A stretch of 64,000 nt of DNA, taken from positions 23,463,122 to 23,527,121 of the forward strand of contig NC_092693.1 in NCBI RefSeq assembly GCF_964275005.1. The letters run 5' to 3'. Positions 47,361-59,586 of this stretch are shown piece by piece. Position 1 is the first letter of the stretch, and every line of letters begins with the position of its first letter. Origin of the DNA: Diadema setosum. Its lineage: Eukaryota; Echinodermata; Echinoidea; Diadematoida; Diadematidae. Under the pieces are notes generated by a model. It was given only the letters and a program-made list of their open reading frames with translations, ran no database searches and had not been told where the DNA came from. The position numbers were made by a program, and so were the translations under genes.

Positions 47361-48150
47361 CTGCGAAATGAAATGAAAGGTCAAGTTCACCGTTATTATT
47401 ATTGTTGCCTTTGACAAGTGATGTACCACAGGACGGTACGCCCGTCGCAACGATTGGGGGAGAGGGGGCCGGTTATTTGCCCCCCTGGAGGTTTCAAAGT
47501 GAGTTTCTTTTTTATGGGACAAATACTCCAGGGAAAACAGAAGTATAAAAATGGTTATCTGTTATCTTTACATATCTTATCTTGTAATAATCAACAATAA
47601 TCTCTCACGGTGGTGGCTCCTGCATTCAATAATCTCTGTTATTTACTGGGCCACGGGGTGCATGTTTCTGTATGTGTACTGCTCAATACAATATTGCTTA
47701 TGTTTATCTATTTGTGTAATTTCATATTGTCATTTTAAATCACTGCATTTGTTATTATTTGTTTTTGTGTTTTTTGGGGATAGTCTCATTGTTTCAAAAT
47801 TATATCATGACTGCGCATTACCACAAATCTATATTTTGACGATTAACCTGATGGAATTCTAACTACACTTGCACCTGTTTCGTTTGTTTAATTTCCTATT
47901 TTTAACAGATTTTTTTTTTCTTCAAAAATACGTAATACATGACGTGATGCTTTAAAATCACTTACACTGGAACATCATCAATGAATCCAATCCAATATCA
48001 TGGGGGGAAAATATGTGAAAAATACAAGACCATCATCATAAGCACTTTCTTGTTTCTGATGGCGACCTCGGGAAAACAAAATGTGTGGGCTTTGAGTAAA
48101 TATGTGAAATAATGCAAAAGGCTCAGGGAAATCACGTGAAAAGAGAAGAG

Positions 48151-48152
<2 letters not shown>

Positions 48153-48183
<31 letters not shown>
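48153..48183. repeat. (TA)n microsatellite
   Basis: Perfect TA run of about 31 bases. Confidence 0.95.
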
Positions 48184-48186
<3 letters not shown>

Positions 48187-50112
48187 TGTGAGCGGGATTA
48201 GTTCGGGAGCATGTAAGTACCACGTGTCAATTTATTATGGAAACAATTGAATTAAGACACGTGTCAGTCTGTTGTTGGTGGTTGGTATCTCCTTAATGAA
48301 CCTAATGTCAGGACGTTCATGTTTATCTTCAGCTTTACTCCATGTAACCATGGTAACTGATACATGGGTTGCCATGCAACCCAGAGGTATGTGTTATATT
48401 TACCCTTTACAGGCCTACATAATTCATGACCATGTAATAATGTACATGGGAACCGCATGCGCTGCAGAAAGGAATACCAACGTTCATTATAGTGGGGCTA
48501 TTATCCATTCTGAAACTCATTTCATAGCCAAGTGCATAATTTGTGTCCGTTGTGGCGCCATCGTGCGTGCATGGGGCAAAGGGTGTGATGGCGCGGAATT
48601 TTAATAGTCTCCTCCCTTGTACGCAGCCGTCTGCAACAATCTGATAAATCAGATAAGTACAATCATACGTCTGGCAAGCTGCACTCGTGCAGATAGCGCA
48701 TAAAAATACATTGTAACGATCCAGGTCATTAAATTGTGTTGATGTCAGTTTCACATCACATACACACATTCTGCCTTTGTTGTCAAGCCACTTGAGGATG
48801 GAAATGACGATGATTAATTAGGCGCGAGTTTCAATTTTCACACCAGCAAACACTCATAAATGAAAACACCTCGTTTTGCCAATAAAAAGGCTGCGCTATC
48901 AGGAAGTACGTCGTAAGTAAGTTAGTTAATAGTAGGAAAAACGTCAATTAGCGTTCAAAAAAGTGTATGAGTAGGGGACATTTTTTTATGAAAAGTAATG
49001 GATAACCACTGAAGAGTTCAAGAAAATTGAAATCAATTCCATATGCACACATTGCTGTCGAACGGTGTGGTTTCTAAAGCACGAAAAGACAAATGATGAC
49101 ATGAATATAACATTCTGCAGAACATAGGTCTAATTATGCATCCATAAATATGACTTTTATCTACGCCTCTTTCAATTTCGAATGACTTCACGTAAGGATG
49201 CCCTCCTTATGTAGAAAGGTTGGATATACACAGGCATGCACACTTCATTCTAGAAGATTTGATTTTAATAGTACATCTTCACGTTTTTTATACTAACAAG
49301 ATTTGTTTTTCTTTCATTTTCTTTCACTGATGATTTGAATTAAATTTAAATGTTGTTCGCCACTTCTTGTTTTACCGTCTCATAAATGTGGAAATATACA
49401 TTATCACAAGCGAGGAGCTGCAAGATTATTCATGGTGTGTTCAACCCCATGGTCAGACGATTCAACAGAAGGTGCACTTCGTTCTATATTGTAACCAAAC
49501 AAAATGTGGTCGGCGCATTGCAGAGTGACAGAGCATAGGGAAGTCACATTATAACAAAGACGCATTGATTTAAGTCATCATTTCCCCTCGAAATTGCAGT
49601 GATGGGGTCTTAACACAAGACGTCTTCTCCTTTCTGGCAAAGATTTGGCGGCAATCAAACCATTTCCTGGGTATTGCCAAAGGCTGGATTATACAAATGT
49701 TATTTCTCTCTTAACAATGTTTGAAGAGACGAACAGGTGAGAGCCCTGACAACGGTTCGCTTCATCTCCCGAATGGTCGTAAAGGGGGATTTTATCTTGT
49801 ACGCCCTGGATGTCGAGCAATTAGCCATCATTAAAGTGCCGCGAAATTGGCGCGAAAGGCGTGATGGAATATCATTACTCATTCGTGTCGCAGCTATCAT
49901 TGTCAAGGGGATAATACAGCAAGTTTGCATTGTGTTCACTACTTTACACAGTCCATGCATTTCATTTCTACATGGGCATTCAGTTTGTGTGTTTGATTAA
50001 TGTGTCTCATCTCAAACACATACACGCATGCAATCACAAATGTACCCACACACATACACATACTACTACATAATATACGAATTCACGACTATACACGGGA
50101 CTCATTTCTTGT

Positions 50113-50655
50113 ATTAAAGGAGAATTCCAGTGTGATTGAAAGTCAGTCTGAAAAGAAGGAGCAAAATATTCTTAGCAAAACAATGAAAATTTGATTAGAA
50201 TCGGATCAGAAATAAGGAAATTATGACATTTTAAAGCTTCACTATTTTTTCAGGAAACGGTTCTTGAACAGCCAACATAAAAATGCAAAAAGTTAAGTGA
50301 TGACGTCATCGACGTCATCCCTTCACGACTTGCCATAAAGGTTTAAAATTTGAATTTTCCAGTTTTTTATTCAAACAAAATTTTACGCACCCAGTTTCAC
50401 ATCCTGATTATTATCTGACTGTCATCATCTTAAAATTATTCAATCAGGAATGACATCATGTTTTACCCTTTGATAACTGTCATCATCAGCTAATGATTTG
50501 TAATATTCATATCGAACTGCTCTGCAGAAATTAGTGAAACTTCACAAATCCGTAATTTTCCTAATTTTTATCCGATTTTCATCAAATTTTTGTAAGATTT
50601 TACTCTTTCTTATCAGAGTAACATATAAGTGAACTGGAATTCCTCTCCTCTTCCT
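50113..50655. mobile_element. TTAAAGGAGAATTCCAGTG foldback element
   Basis: TTAAAGGAGAATTCCAGTG at the left is mirrored by GAACTGGAATTCCTCTCCT at the right. Inner blocks also pair (AATCGGATCAGAAATAAGGA with TTCCTAATTTTTATCCGATT). The centre carries two TGACGTCA-like CRE words (GATGACGTCATCGACGTCAT). About 540 bp, non-coding. Confidence 0.8.
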
Positions 50656-50860
50656 CCCATACACATTCCCATTTTGATTAAATAGTTATTTTCAATGGTG
50701 TCTAAATCTGCATGCTATTATACAGCATCGCTATATAGACTAAGATTTTATTCTTCAGGATAATGGCGTGATACATAAACCATATTATGTATTATCCATT
50801 ATGAGGACCAGCCAATTCAAAACGTTGAAATCATCGAACTTTGCTGAAAGGAAATGGAAA

Positions 50861-50862
<2 letters not shown>

Positions 50863-50918
<56 letters not shown>

Positions 50919-50935
50919 TATATACTATATATATA
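50863..50935. repeat. (TA)n microsatellite
   Basis: TA run with ACATATA and CTATA interruptions near its right end. Confidence 0.95.
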
Positions 50936-51899
50936 GACACTGACTGATTGAATTCAAATGCAAGTTTCAGGTTACTTTTAATGGTTTAAACTGATTTAAC
51001 ACATCTCATGCTCAACGTTGGTCATGAAACAAAAGCAAATCATTTTTTAAAAGTTTTCTGTGATCGTTTCCTAAAAACCTCAAACGGCAACATCTGGGCA
51101 TTGTCTCCTCAAAATGTTTTCAAGAAAAGATTGAAGTATAAAGAGAAGATTGCGTCATTTCAAACAAAGATGTTTTTTATTCTAAAAGCAAACGGAGCTA
51201 CATAAACAACAGATTTCTGGTGTAGTTTGATGTCACAAGGTGTTTACAGCGATTTTATATATGTCTAAAGATTAAATGGGAGAAAATTTTGACATTAAGA
51301 AAGCTACTTGGCACACTATCGAATGCAGCCGATGATGATGACAACAATGTTGTGTACCCCAGAAACATGAAAGAAAATAATCGTCTTATTTGACGAGAAT
51401 AAACCTTAGACAAAGTGACTCATGATATGGTATAACATGAGTTAGGATTTCATACCAGCAAGAGATAAACCTAGACACAACACACAATTGTTTATTTTAA
51501 AACATTCCCAATTCTTTTCTGAAATGGGTTTATCAACATCAGTGGTATCTAGGGTGGTCTTTTTTATTTCATCTATTTTTTTAGTAAGTGCCAGTGCCAA
51601 TATTTAAGGCGCATATAAAAGCAAGGAACGTGTCTTCTTTTGTTGTTGTTGTTGTTGTTGTTGGAAATCAAGCAATGACAAATATATTGAAGAAGAACCA
51701 TGAAATAAAAACGTAAAATATTTAGACTCTCTGGGGAAGGCAAAGAGAATGCCATCGCTCTTTGAAAAATCCGGGGACCATTTTTTTTTAAATCTTATCT
51801 CATTTTTTTCAACTTGTAATTTTATCTTTTTCTATTTATGGCAATGACCTCTATACCGAAAATAGTGGTATTTTAGACGCAAGAAAACGCCATTTTCAC

Positions 51900-52025
51900 A
51901 CACAGATTTTCAACAATTCTCCCTACTGTGGGAGGGGGGACACCCCCCTCCCACACCCTCCCCCCCCCCGCTCCTCTCGCATACCGCCCCAACCCCCTCC
52001 TTTATAAAAAGCTAGATCCGCCCCT
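51900..52025. mobile_element. C-rich remnant ending in GATCCGCCCCTG
   Basis: CTACTGTGGGAGGGGGG, a C-rich run, then AAAAGCTAGATCCGCCCCTG. The right end resembles the reverse complement of the 12502 element's left end. It abuts the middle of MITE copy D, which suggests insertion into it or fusion with it. Confidence 0.5.
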
Positions 52026-52213
52026 GTGGTGGGTCCCGCCTTTTATTAGCACCACTTTGTTTTGAGGATATCTCAGCGATTTCAACACCTTAAATTCTTA
52101 ATTCCTCCTAGAATTGTACGATCCTTGCTATTTCATGTAAGAGATTTCTAATCATCTCACAAAAAGTTAAAATCTGAATCCTTATCACAATAAAAACCAT
52201 AATCATCCCTTAA
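52026..52213. mobile_element. TTAAAGGG foldback element (MITE), copy D, right half
   Basis: TGGTGGGTCCCGCCTTTTAT through CACTTTGTTTTGAGGATATC to AATCATCCCTTAA matches the right half of copies A-C. The left half is missing and is replaced by the C-rich GATCC remnant. Confidence 0.75.
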
Positions 52214-53423
52214 CGTTTGGCTTCTTTACTTGTGATAAATGTGTGGGTTTGATTTCAGAAACCATTTTTTAAAATCAGTTTTTTCTTTTTTTCTTGTGAC
52301 TTTTTTCCCGGAATCTGGCAATATTGACCGGAATGTCGGCAAGGACAGTCGTCCGACAGTCAGCTGATGCAAGTAATGGTTGTGATACGTAATCCCTTGC
52401 TATCCCTTGAGCTTATGTGAAGAGTTCTCTGGCAGGCGCCGCAAATTAGGGGAGGAAGGAAGACGTTGTATCCTTTATAGCAACGAGCAAATTGAGGTTT
52501 TCAGTGGTCGAAATTGAGTGAGTGACATGTGTCTTTCTGTCAGAGATAGCATGTAATCAGGTTCACTCACTGATCCCCCCCCCCCCTAAAAAAAAGAAAA
52601 AAAAAAGAAAGCCTCTCCCTGGATGCTCTGCGTTGGCTTGTGATTATTGATTCATCAAGCAGCTGCGCGCGACACTCTATCAATTACGCCATCATTCGCC
52701 GCAACGACAGACACGAAGACGCGCCGGAACGCGCTGCGGCCACGATTACTCTTCGTTACCTCGAGCGGTGTACACGTCGTATGAGAGAGGATACTAGTAT
52801 TGATCACAGCCGTAGCTATACGAATACTTGCCACACGCTCAAAGAATGAAGTGTTATTTCGGAAAACATCTCCTTCATGTAATAACAAGTCACTAGAGTA
52901 ACTCACTCATTTCAAAGTAGGTTAATAAACTGCTATCCGATGAGATCTTCGTTTGCGGGGAAATTATTCAAAAACTTGCAGAACCTCGTTATACAGGAAA
53001 TTCTAAAGTGCATGTCGTCAGGTAACCTTGAGGAGAGAATAAAGCCCATACATAAGTAAACTGTTTAAAGCACAAATAACTAATATCACTGGAGATATCA
53101 TTATTCGTTGTCAGAATTGTCTGCGGGTTCGTAGAGAGACAATGGTAAACTCAGGAGGGAAAACTTACTGATTTCCTGTCCTTGTATCTTTTTGTAGGCG
53201 ATCGTGAACGCTGATTGGCTGCTTAACTTTTCTAGCATTATCCTGCTTTGTGAATCGACCACTTGAGACACATTCGTCTGCTTTCAAGATGAGAGTAAGT
53301 TACGGCTGACTGACTATTCCGGTGAATTGTCATAGTAACATTACAAAATCTTTCTTTATTCTATATATTCATTTTTTTTTTTTTGTTAATCCTCGAAAGA
53401 GTTTGGTAAAGTTTGGTCTACAC

Positions 53424-53444
53424 CAGGGAGGTGACACCTCCCTG
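53424..53444. repeat. perfect 10+1+10 palindrome, CAGGGAGGTG arms
   Basis: Arm CAGGGAGGTG (53424-53433), one A, then arm CACCTCCCTG (53435-53444). Related hairpins occur at 27274 and 45835, and single arms at about 53802-53820. Confidence 0.75.
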
Positions 53445-54388
53445 TCTACACGCAATGAATCTCGCCAAGAATTAGGGGGGGGGGAGGGTAGACACACTAA
53501 TGTTAGTTTGATTGATTTAAGACTTCAGCAGAATGGGATGATGTTTTTAAGAGGAAGAAAGATCTCATTAACATGATAAGCCGATGATGGACTGATTATG
53601 TGCCGTGGACAGTCGGTGCGCTGTTATTCCAACTCTCACTCAAAGAAGAAAAATCTCAAACAACAAAACAAAGCAGAAGAAAACAAGAGACAACCCATAA
53701 AACTTACAGCTGACTGAGAATGAACAATAATGAATAATAATGAGGCAACTATAAGAAAAAAAAAGGGGGGGACAAAAAGAAAACACCGTTCAACCTGGGA
53801 AGAAGCTGTCACCTCCCTGTGTGAATGCACTTCTGTCTGTTCGCACTCTGTGAGGAACATGGGTCTCCGGAATGGGAAATTGGATTGACAAGTCGGAAAT
53901 AGATTTATCCAGGAACGGAACTATCCGGGTTTCAGCATCGCATACGTTCGTCACGAATAGGGAACGATGGGTCTGTGCGAGTGAAATCATGACACTCACC
54001 AACTTAACTTAGCTTAATGCGCTTAACCATCTTGATACAGCGCTTGCATAAATCATCGTACATTGTGGCTACCCCATCAATGTTTTATGGCAAAATGAAT
54101 CTAATGAACTTGCCAGATAGAGTTTACATGAGAAAGTACAGGCTTTCAAGCGCACGTTTGATTAGGAAGTCTTCATATATTGAAAAGTAAAAGCAGGATA
54201 TCTAGACCGCACCAGAGAGATGACAGTCCTACTTCTTGCCAATCAATTCTCATCTAAACTGTCACAATGATCTATTATTTGTACCATGGTTCACCTTTTA
54301 TGCTTCTTTCACGCTGTTTCATCCTCAAATTTCTAGTTTGGTGCCAAAGTCATACGCGTCTCTTTCACCGGTGTATATCACGACACCA

Positions 54389-54700
54389 CCGAATCATATT
54401 ATACAGCCCACGAGTCATACAGCCCATGAGTCATACAGACACGAGTTATACAACCCACGAGTCATACAGCCCATGAATTCGACACTAAGCAAACAAGGCC
54501 CACGAGACCGACACATTAAGCCCCGTGTTGTCACATGATATCGAACTCGTGGGCTGTTTTTACCTTATAGTGTCGAACTCATGGGCGTTATTTGTCTATA
54601 TAGCATCGAACTCATGTGTTGTATGACTCCTGGATTTTTTTTTTCCAATGTCGAACTCGTGGGCTGTATGACTCGTGGGTGTCGGTCTCGTAGGATGTCC
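54389..54700. repeat. foldback built from the word CACGAGTCATACAG
   Basis: The left half repeats CCCACGAGTCATACAG variants every 15-20 bases and carries CCCACGAGACCGACAC. From about 54540 the right half repeats the complement (TCGAACTCGTGGGCTGT, TCGAACTCATGGGC, CTGTATGACTCGTGGG, GTGTCGGTCTCGTAGG). Outer words pair with outer words. Local ORFs are artefacts of the repeat. Confidence 0.8.
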
Positions 54701-55470
54701 CCCTTTCTCTCCCGCCTCCATGTAAAGGAATATTGGACAACAAGCAATCGTAAACCACGAACTCTGGACAGTGAAATAACAACATGACCTCTGTGGGTCT
54801 TTTTTTTTTTTTAAGTCTATTCTCCTGATTTTCAAATTTCTTTGATTTCTTGGCGCGATGGACTTCAAAAGGAAGCGCAGTGCTTGTATGTTTTGTTGAG
54901 GCGTGAGAATAATTCCATTTTCCACTCGATGTCGATGTAGGACGGAATATCACAGAACTTCTTGAATCTCGCTGGGTCTAATATTTCCAGAAATATCAGG
55001 GTGGCGATTGATGTGCTCAACAATAGCCACCTACTGTCAACACAAAATGCCTGGGCAAAGCTACCCGCCTATCTAGATATCCTCGCTTGGGGACCACCGT
55101 GTTGAAAAGCTCAGTCAAAATAAATCGCCATCTTTACTACGAGAAACTACGCATGCCATAATAATAAGTGCAAGGGTATTCTTAAACCAGTGCTACTCGT
55201 GTGTTCGATCGATCTTGGCATTCTCAAAAGTAAAACGGCCCTCCAATTTCACGTTGGCGTTAAATAATCAAGCAAACAGAGTGGTCGAAGTTGCATCAAT
55301 ATTGCTTTTCTCAATTTTTTTTTTATATTTGTCTTTTTTTTGGGGTAAAATAACATAAAACAAAGTCTATATCATATATGATGGTATCATAGCCACTTTA
55401 CAGTTAAACATTTCTCTGCATGGGTTTCATTATCTTTTGACCCCGGAGATAGGCGAGCCTTGTACTGTAC

Positions 55471-55771
55471 CTCCTCGGTCTGAACATGAGGCCCCACGAT
55501 TTGACAAAGGATGACCTCAATGTCTCCACTTCCTCTAACCTTGAGACGGAGCACCTGACAGTCTGCGTTCAAATATTTGCGAGAAGCGCCTGATCTCCAC
55601 TGCGATGACGTCACTAGTCACGTGGTAAAAGCAGTTACACTTGTCCTTGATTCCTTCGCACATCCAATTAGACTCTCTGGTTGTAATGTTCCAAGCAAAC
55701 ATTTTTACCATGGGGATTTCCCGAGGACGGAAATGGTTGTTCAACAGGCCGTCGACATCTTGACTAGTCAC
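55471..55771 (-). other. unrecognised open stretch, possible exon remnants
   Basis: Two minus-strand frames stay open next to each other: one encodes WNITTRESNWMCEGIKDKC and CFYHVTSDVIAVEIRRFSQ, the next QVLRLKVRGSGDIEVILCQI and VGPHVQTEEVQYKARLSPG. The second has plausible splice edges (AACGCAG at 55563, GTACAG at 55470) and would be 92 bp. They are not low-complexity and look protein-like, but I know no family, and the phases (1 in, 0 out) do not fit the surrounding gene. Confidence 0.2.
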
Positions 55772-56302
55772 GTGACGCGTGCCTGTGCCATTCTCTGTGA
55801 TATTCCATCTCTCCCCTCTATCTCTCTATCTTTCTCTCTCTATCTATAAGAATAAATTTCTCTCTCCTTCTCTGTCTCTTTCCCTCCATCTCTCCCCCTC
55901 TGTCTCTTTATCTCTCTTTTTCTTTGCTCCTTTCTTTTTCTCACGTCTGCGTTCCTTGATCATTATTTCAGGGCAATAATCCTCCCTTGCGGTCAAGGTG
56001 TAATGCATTGCTGGATTACGTGGTGACCCAACAAAGGAAATCCGAGGCACTTCGATGTGTTGTGCTCGCGACGGTCCGGCTTGACTTTGACCTCTATAGC
56101 TGGATTATGATCCGACGTAGGATGCAGAATGTGAGCTGGCAATGTAGGCCTCAGTTCCTTAAAGACAGCACCAACATTTAATTGCAAACATGAGCTAGAT
56201 GACAGTTTGGTATCAAAGTTTCAAGCTCATCTCAGTGATTATAGAAAGTTTCTACTCGTAATCATAACATTAATAGCACCCTCGCAAACAGGGAAGTTAT
56301 TA

Positions 56303-56820
56303 CACTGCAAAAAGTGCGGTATTAATTGTGAAACACCGAGTTCTAAATTTCTGGTGCTCTTATGTGGTGTTTAATTAACACAAACAATATTTTCAGATTG
56401 GTAATTAGTTAATGTTCTTCTTGTTGATTTTGAACTTCAACAAGACGATCAAGTACTTTCCGATAAAGTACTTCATTTTTGGAAAAAAAAAAGAAAAAGC
56501 TGTGAACATTTTTATTTACGCTTCAGTAACACCACTTGGTGTGGTCTCCTATTGAAACTGGACGGGTATTATACCATTGACATTAACACCAGCAATATCA
56601 AATCAACACCATGCGGTGTCATTGCTCAATTAACACCAGCGCAGTATCAAAAATATCACAAGCTACAGATCAAATTAACACTACGAAGTGCCAGGTGAAT
56701 ACTTTTCAACAGCATCTCAACATACTTTCTACACCTGTCCGTATGGTCTTCTATTGACACTTGATCGGTGTTAGATTTAACACCCGTGGTGTTAAATTTG
56801 ACACCGATGTTTTTGCAATG
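56303..56820. mobile_element. MITE with GGTGTTA words, copy 2
   Basis: Starts TACACTGCAAAAAG and ends GATGTTTTTGCAATG. It shares block order with 29807-30360 (for example ACTTCAACAAGACGATCAAG and AACACCATGCGGTGTCATTG). The right TIR has one change and the right TA flank has become TG, so it is older or more worn than copy 1. Confidence 0.85.
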
Positions 56821-58009
56821 TGAGTGATGAGAACAGCTAACGGGGGAGACTGCACTCCGAACGTTCAGTCCATGTTGCCAATGATGTATTTGGGAGATGA
56901 TTGTGATCATCTGAAGGTGACTAACACATGTAGAAGTAATCGAGAGTGACAGAATGATAGGAAACGGAAGGACCATCAATAAACATGTTCTTTTACTTCT
57001 TTTTCTCTCAGATGTGACGCATGCCATTTCTATGCAAAATATCATCAATAGACAAGTTTTGGGAAGATTTTCTTAAATGAGAGCTGATGTGTTTCCGTTC
57101 CAGTCATGGTCACATTCTCTTTAGCATTCCACGTCGTAGCACGTGGAGTCGGACAGACTAGACTGCTTTTAATGTACGTGCTTTGTGTTTCAGAGACTGC
57201 AGATGCATGGGGGACACTCCGTCATAGTCATGGCCATAGTCATGTTTTTTTCTTCTTTACAACGGAGAAGAAACCGCAACTGAGTGTGATCCTCTGTGGG
57301 TGTGCGTGTGTGTTTGTATGTCTGTATGTGTATGTTTGTGTATGTCTGTGTGTCATCAATCACAGAGACAGAATGAGGTATATTATGTTCTCTCTGCCGT
57401 GCGCGGTTGTTTGTGACAAGACATAGTGACAAGTTTATTTTCTTTAAGTTTTCAAAGATGACGCACATTGGCGATGGACATCAATGTTGCTTGTTGGTGG
57501 TCTGGAAGAGGAGAATAGAATGATAACAACGGGGTCAGTTGCAAACTGAAACGAAGGTGGCGATGGTGGTTACAGCGGTCAGCCTGAAGAATGTGCTAGT
57601 TCTCGTTTCTGAGAAAAAGTCTGGACATTAACCAGAACGTCTTGTGTTCAGAAGCTGACCACATCATTAACTCTCTCAGAACCGGTAAATACAATGACAT
57701 TGGCGTTATGTATACGGCATATAAAGTAAAAGGCATTAACAATAGTCCAACAGCGCTAGCCGTTTTGTCCGTGTTCAGGATCCCTGAACCCTTTCAGGAC
57801 CGCCAAATCCAATTGACTCTGCATTGTAAATAACATGGACACTCATGTATTTCTGTTTATGTTCACTGTTTCCTCGCAGGGTTTCTTTTTGTTTCTTTTT
57901 CTCTTTACTTTGAAAAAGAATAGCTACGGTAAGAAGAGTAAAAGTAAAACTGTCGCAGTAGAAATCGCCTTTTCCAAGTCATTTTTTTTTTAAAGCTGGT
58001 ATGACCTCA

Positions 58010-58510
58010 AGTCCATTTTACTTGTATTAGGCCGATACATCCTTGGTGAACAAATCCCGAAGATGATGACGATAATGATGATCCACAGCATTTGTGTAGC
58101 ACCATATGAATTGTAGAAACATTCAAAGGCGCCCTCCTCAAAGAGAGCTAGCAATTGAATGCCTGATGAAATATGTGAGTCTTGAGTGAGGCTTGAAGTG
58201 ATCCAGTTTGTCAATTTCAAGGAGAAAAGATGGGAGAGAGTTCCACAGGCCAGGAGCAATAGAAGAAAATGCCCGGTCTCCATATCCCTTGAGATGTGTA
58301 GTGGGTATCTGGAGAGTAAGGCCAGATGAACGACGGCCAGGGCGAGGCTGACGCCGCTCGATTAGGGAAGACAGGTATAATAGGGCCATACCACGAATGG
58401 CCTTGAAAGTGAGCAGTAGAATCTTGAAATAAACTCTGTTCTTGATTGGAAGTCAATGCAGCTTAGCCAGGACAGTGGTGATGTGATCATACTTCCTCAG
58501 CCCAGACAAG
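58010..58510 (-). mobile_element. LINE ORF2 C-terminal remnant
   Basis: The minus strand encodes the usual LINE ending: KLH-stop-LPIKNRVYFK (the expected LHWLP Trp is now TGA), ILLLTFKAIRGMALLYLSSL, GDRAFSSIAPGLWNSLPSF and FKPHSRLTYFIRHSIASSL. A short 3' part with ATC/GATGATG words follows. Apart from that stop the frame is intact over about 120 codons. It fits a CR1/Rex-like clade, 5'-truncated. Confidence 0.88.
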
Positions 58511-58550
58511 TTTGATAGGTCTATAATACTCAAATCAATCCCTGTGCAGG

Positions 58551-59116
58551 TTAAAGGACAATTTCACCGTCATAAACTTAAGGATTGAGAGAATGCAGCA
58601 ATATTAGTAGAACACATCAGTGAAAGTTTGAGGAAAATTGGACAATCGATGCAAAAGTTATGATTTTTTAAAACTCTTGTGTTGGAACCGCTGGATGAGG
58701 AGACTACTAAGGCTCGTGATGTCATATGAGTACAACAGTATAAAGAAAATGTAAAGAAAATTCAACATATTTTCACTTTTTTCGCATAATAAAAGAGCAC
58801 TTGACTTGCCTCTTTCTAAAGGCAATGGGAATGATATTACCCATAACATATGTCAGTAACGAGTCAAGGGAATGTGTACTTTTTCCAAAAGATGAAATTT
58901 GTGAAATTCTCTTTATATTTTCCTTATATTGTTGTACGCATGTGACATCATACACTGCAGTAGTCTTCTCATCCAGCGGTGACTGCACAAAAACTTCGTA
59001 ACTTTCAAAACTTTTGAACGGATTGTCCGATTTCCTCAAAATCTCACTGATGTGTTCTACTAATATTGCTGCATTCACTCAACCCACATGTCTATGAAGG
59101 TGAACTTGTCCTTTAA
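58551..59116. mobile_element. TTAAAGGACAATTTCACC foldback element
   Basis: TTAAAGGACAATTTCACC at the left and GGTGAACTTGTCCTTTAA at the right. Long arms pair throughout (TGCAGCAATATTAGTAGAAC with GTTCTACTAATATTGCTGCA; AAAATTGGACAATCGATGC with GAACGGATTGTCCGATTT). About 565 bp, non-coding; ORFs on either strand are artefacts of the palindrome. Confidence 0.88.
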
Positions 59117-59586
59117 ACGCATGTGATGTTTATTGTTGTAAACGTTGAATCGCTATCATATCGTTTTATCGTTTTAGAGATCTGGGTAAAGTTGAAGTGG
59201 AAATAGCAAGAACTGACGTGAGTAACACCACCACCCCTAAATCCCCTACAAAAAAAAAGAGCATATAATTTATGCAAGGAGGTCCGAAAGAGTCAGTAAA
59301 TTTTCCCCTTGATGAGTATGTATTATGCTGTCACACCCCATCCCGACCCCAAACGCATCAGATTCTATGAATTCGCGTTCATGCTTAGATAGAAGGGACA
59401 ATCGTGTACAATCCTGTATGTGGACACTTTCCACACCCGAACATATTTCATATACGGTGTGATAGTATATGCCTTGTATTGTGCAAGCAGTTTATTTTGT
59501 CTGGTGGAGGGCAGCATCTTATTTTCATCCAGGTTAACACGTGTGGAAGTTGAGTCCCATGACTGCCGAGATAACTATTATGTTGT

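Noticed and set aside
49700-50000. Interval open on both strands (about 87 residues each)
   Set aside because: Neither translation has recognisable motifs or splice-site support, so I could not support a gene.
54389-54700. Possible CRISPR-like array of short spaced repeats
   Set aside because: Repeats are degenerate, change orientation halfway, and lie in eukaryotic intronic DNA; a foldback explains them.
55471-55562. Extra exon of the EF-hand gene
   Set aside because: Its phases (1 in, 0 out) do not fit between exon 1 (phase 2 out) and exon 2 (phase 2 in), which already join without it.
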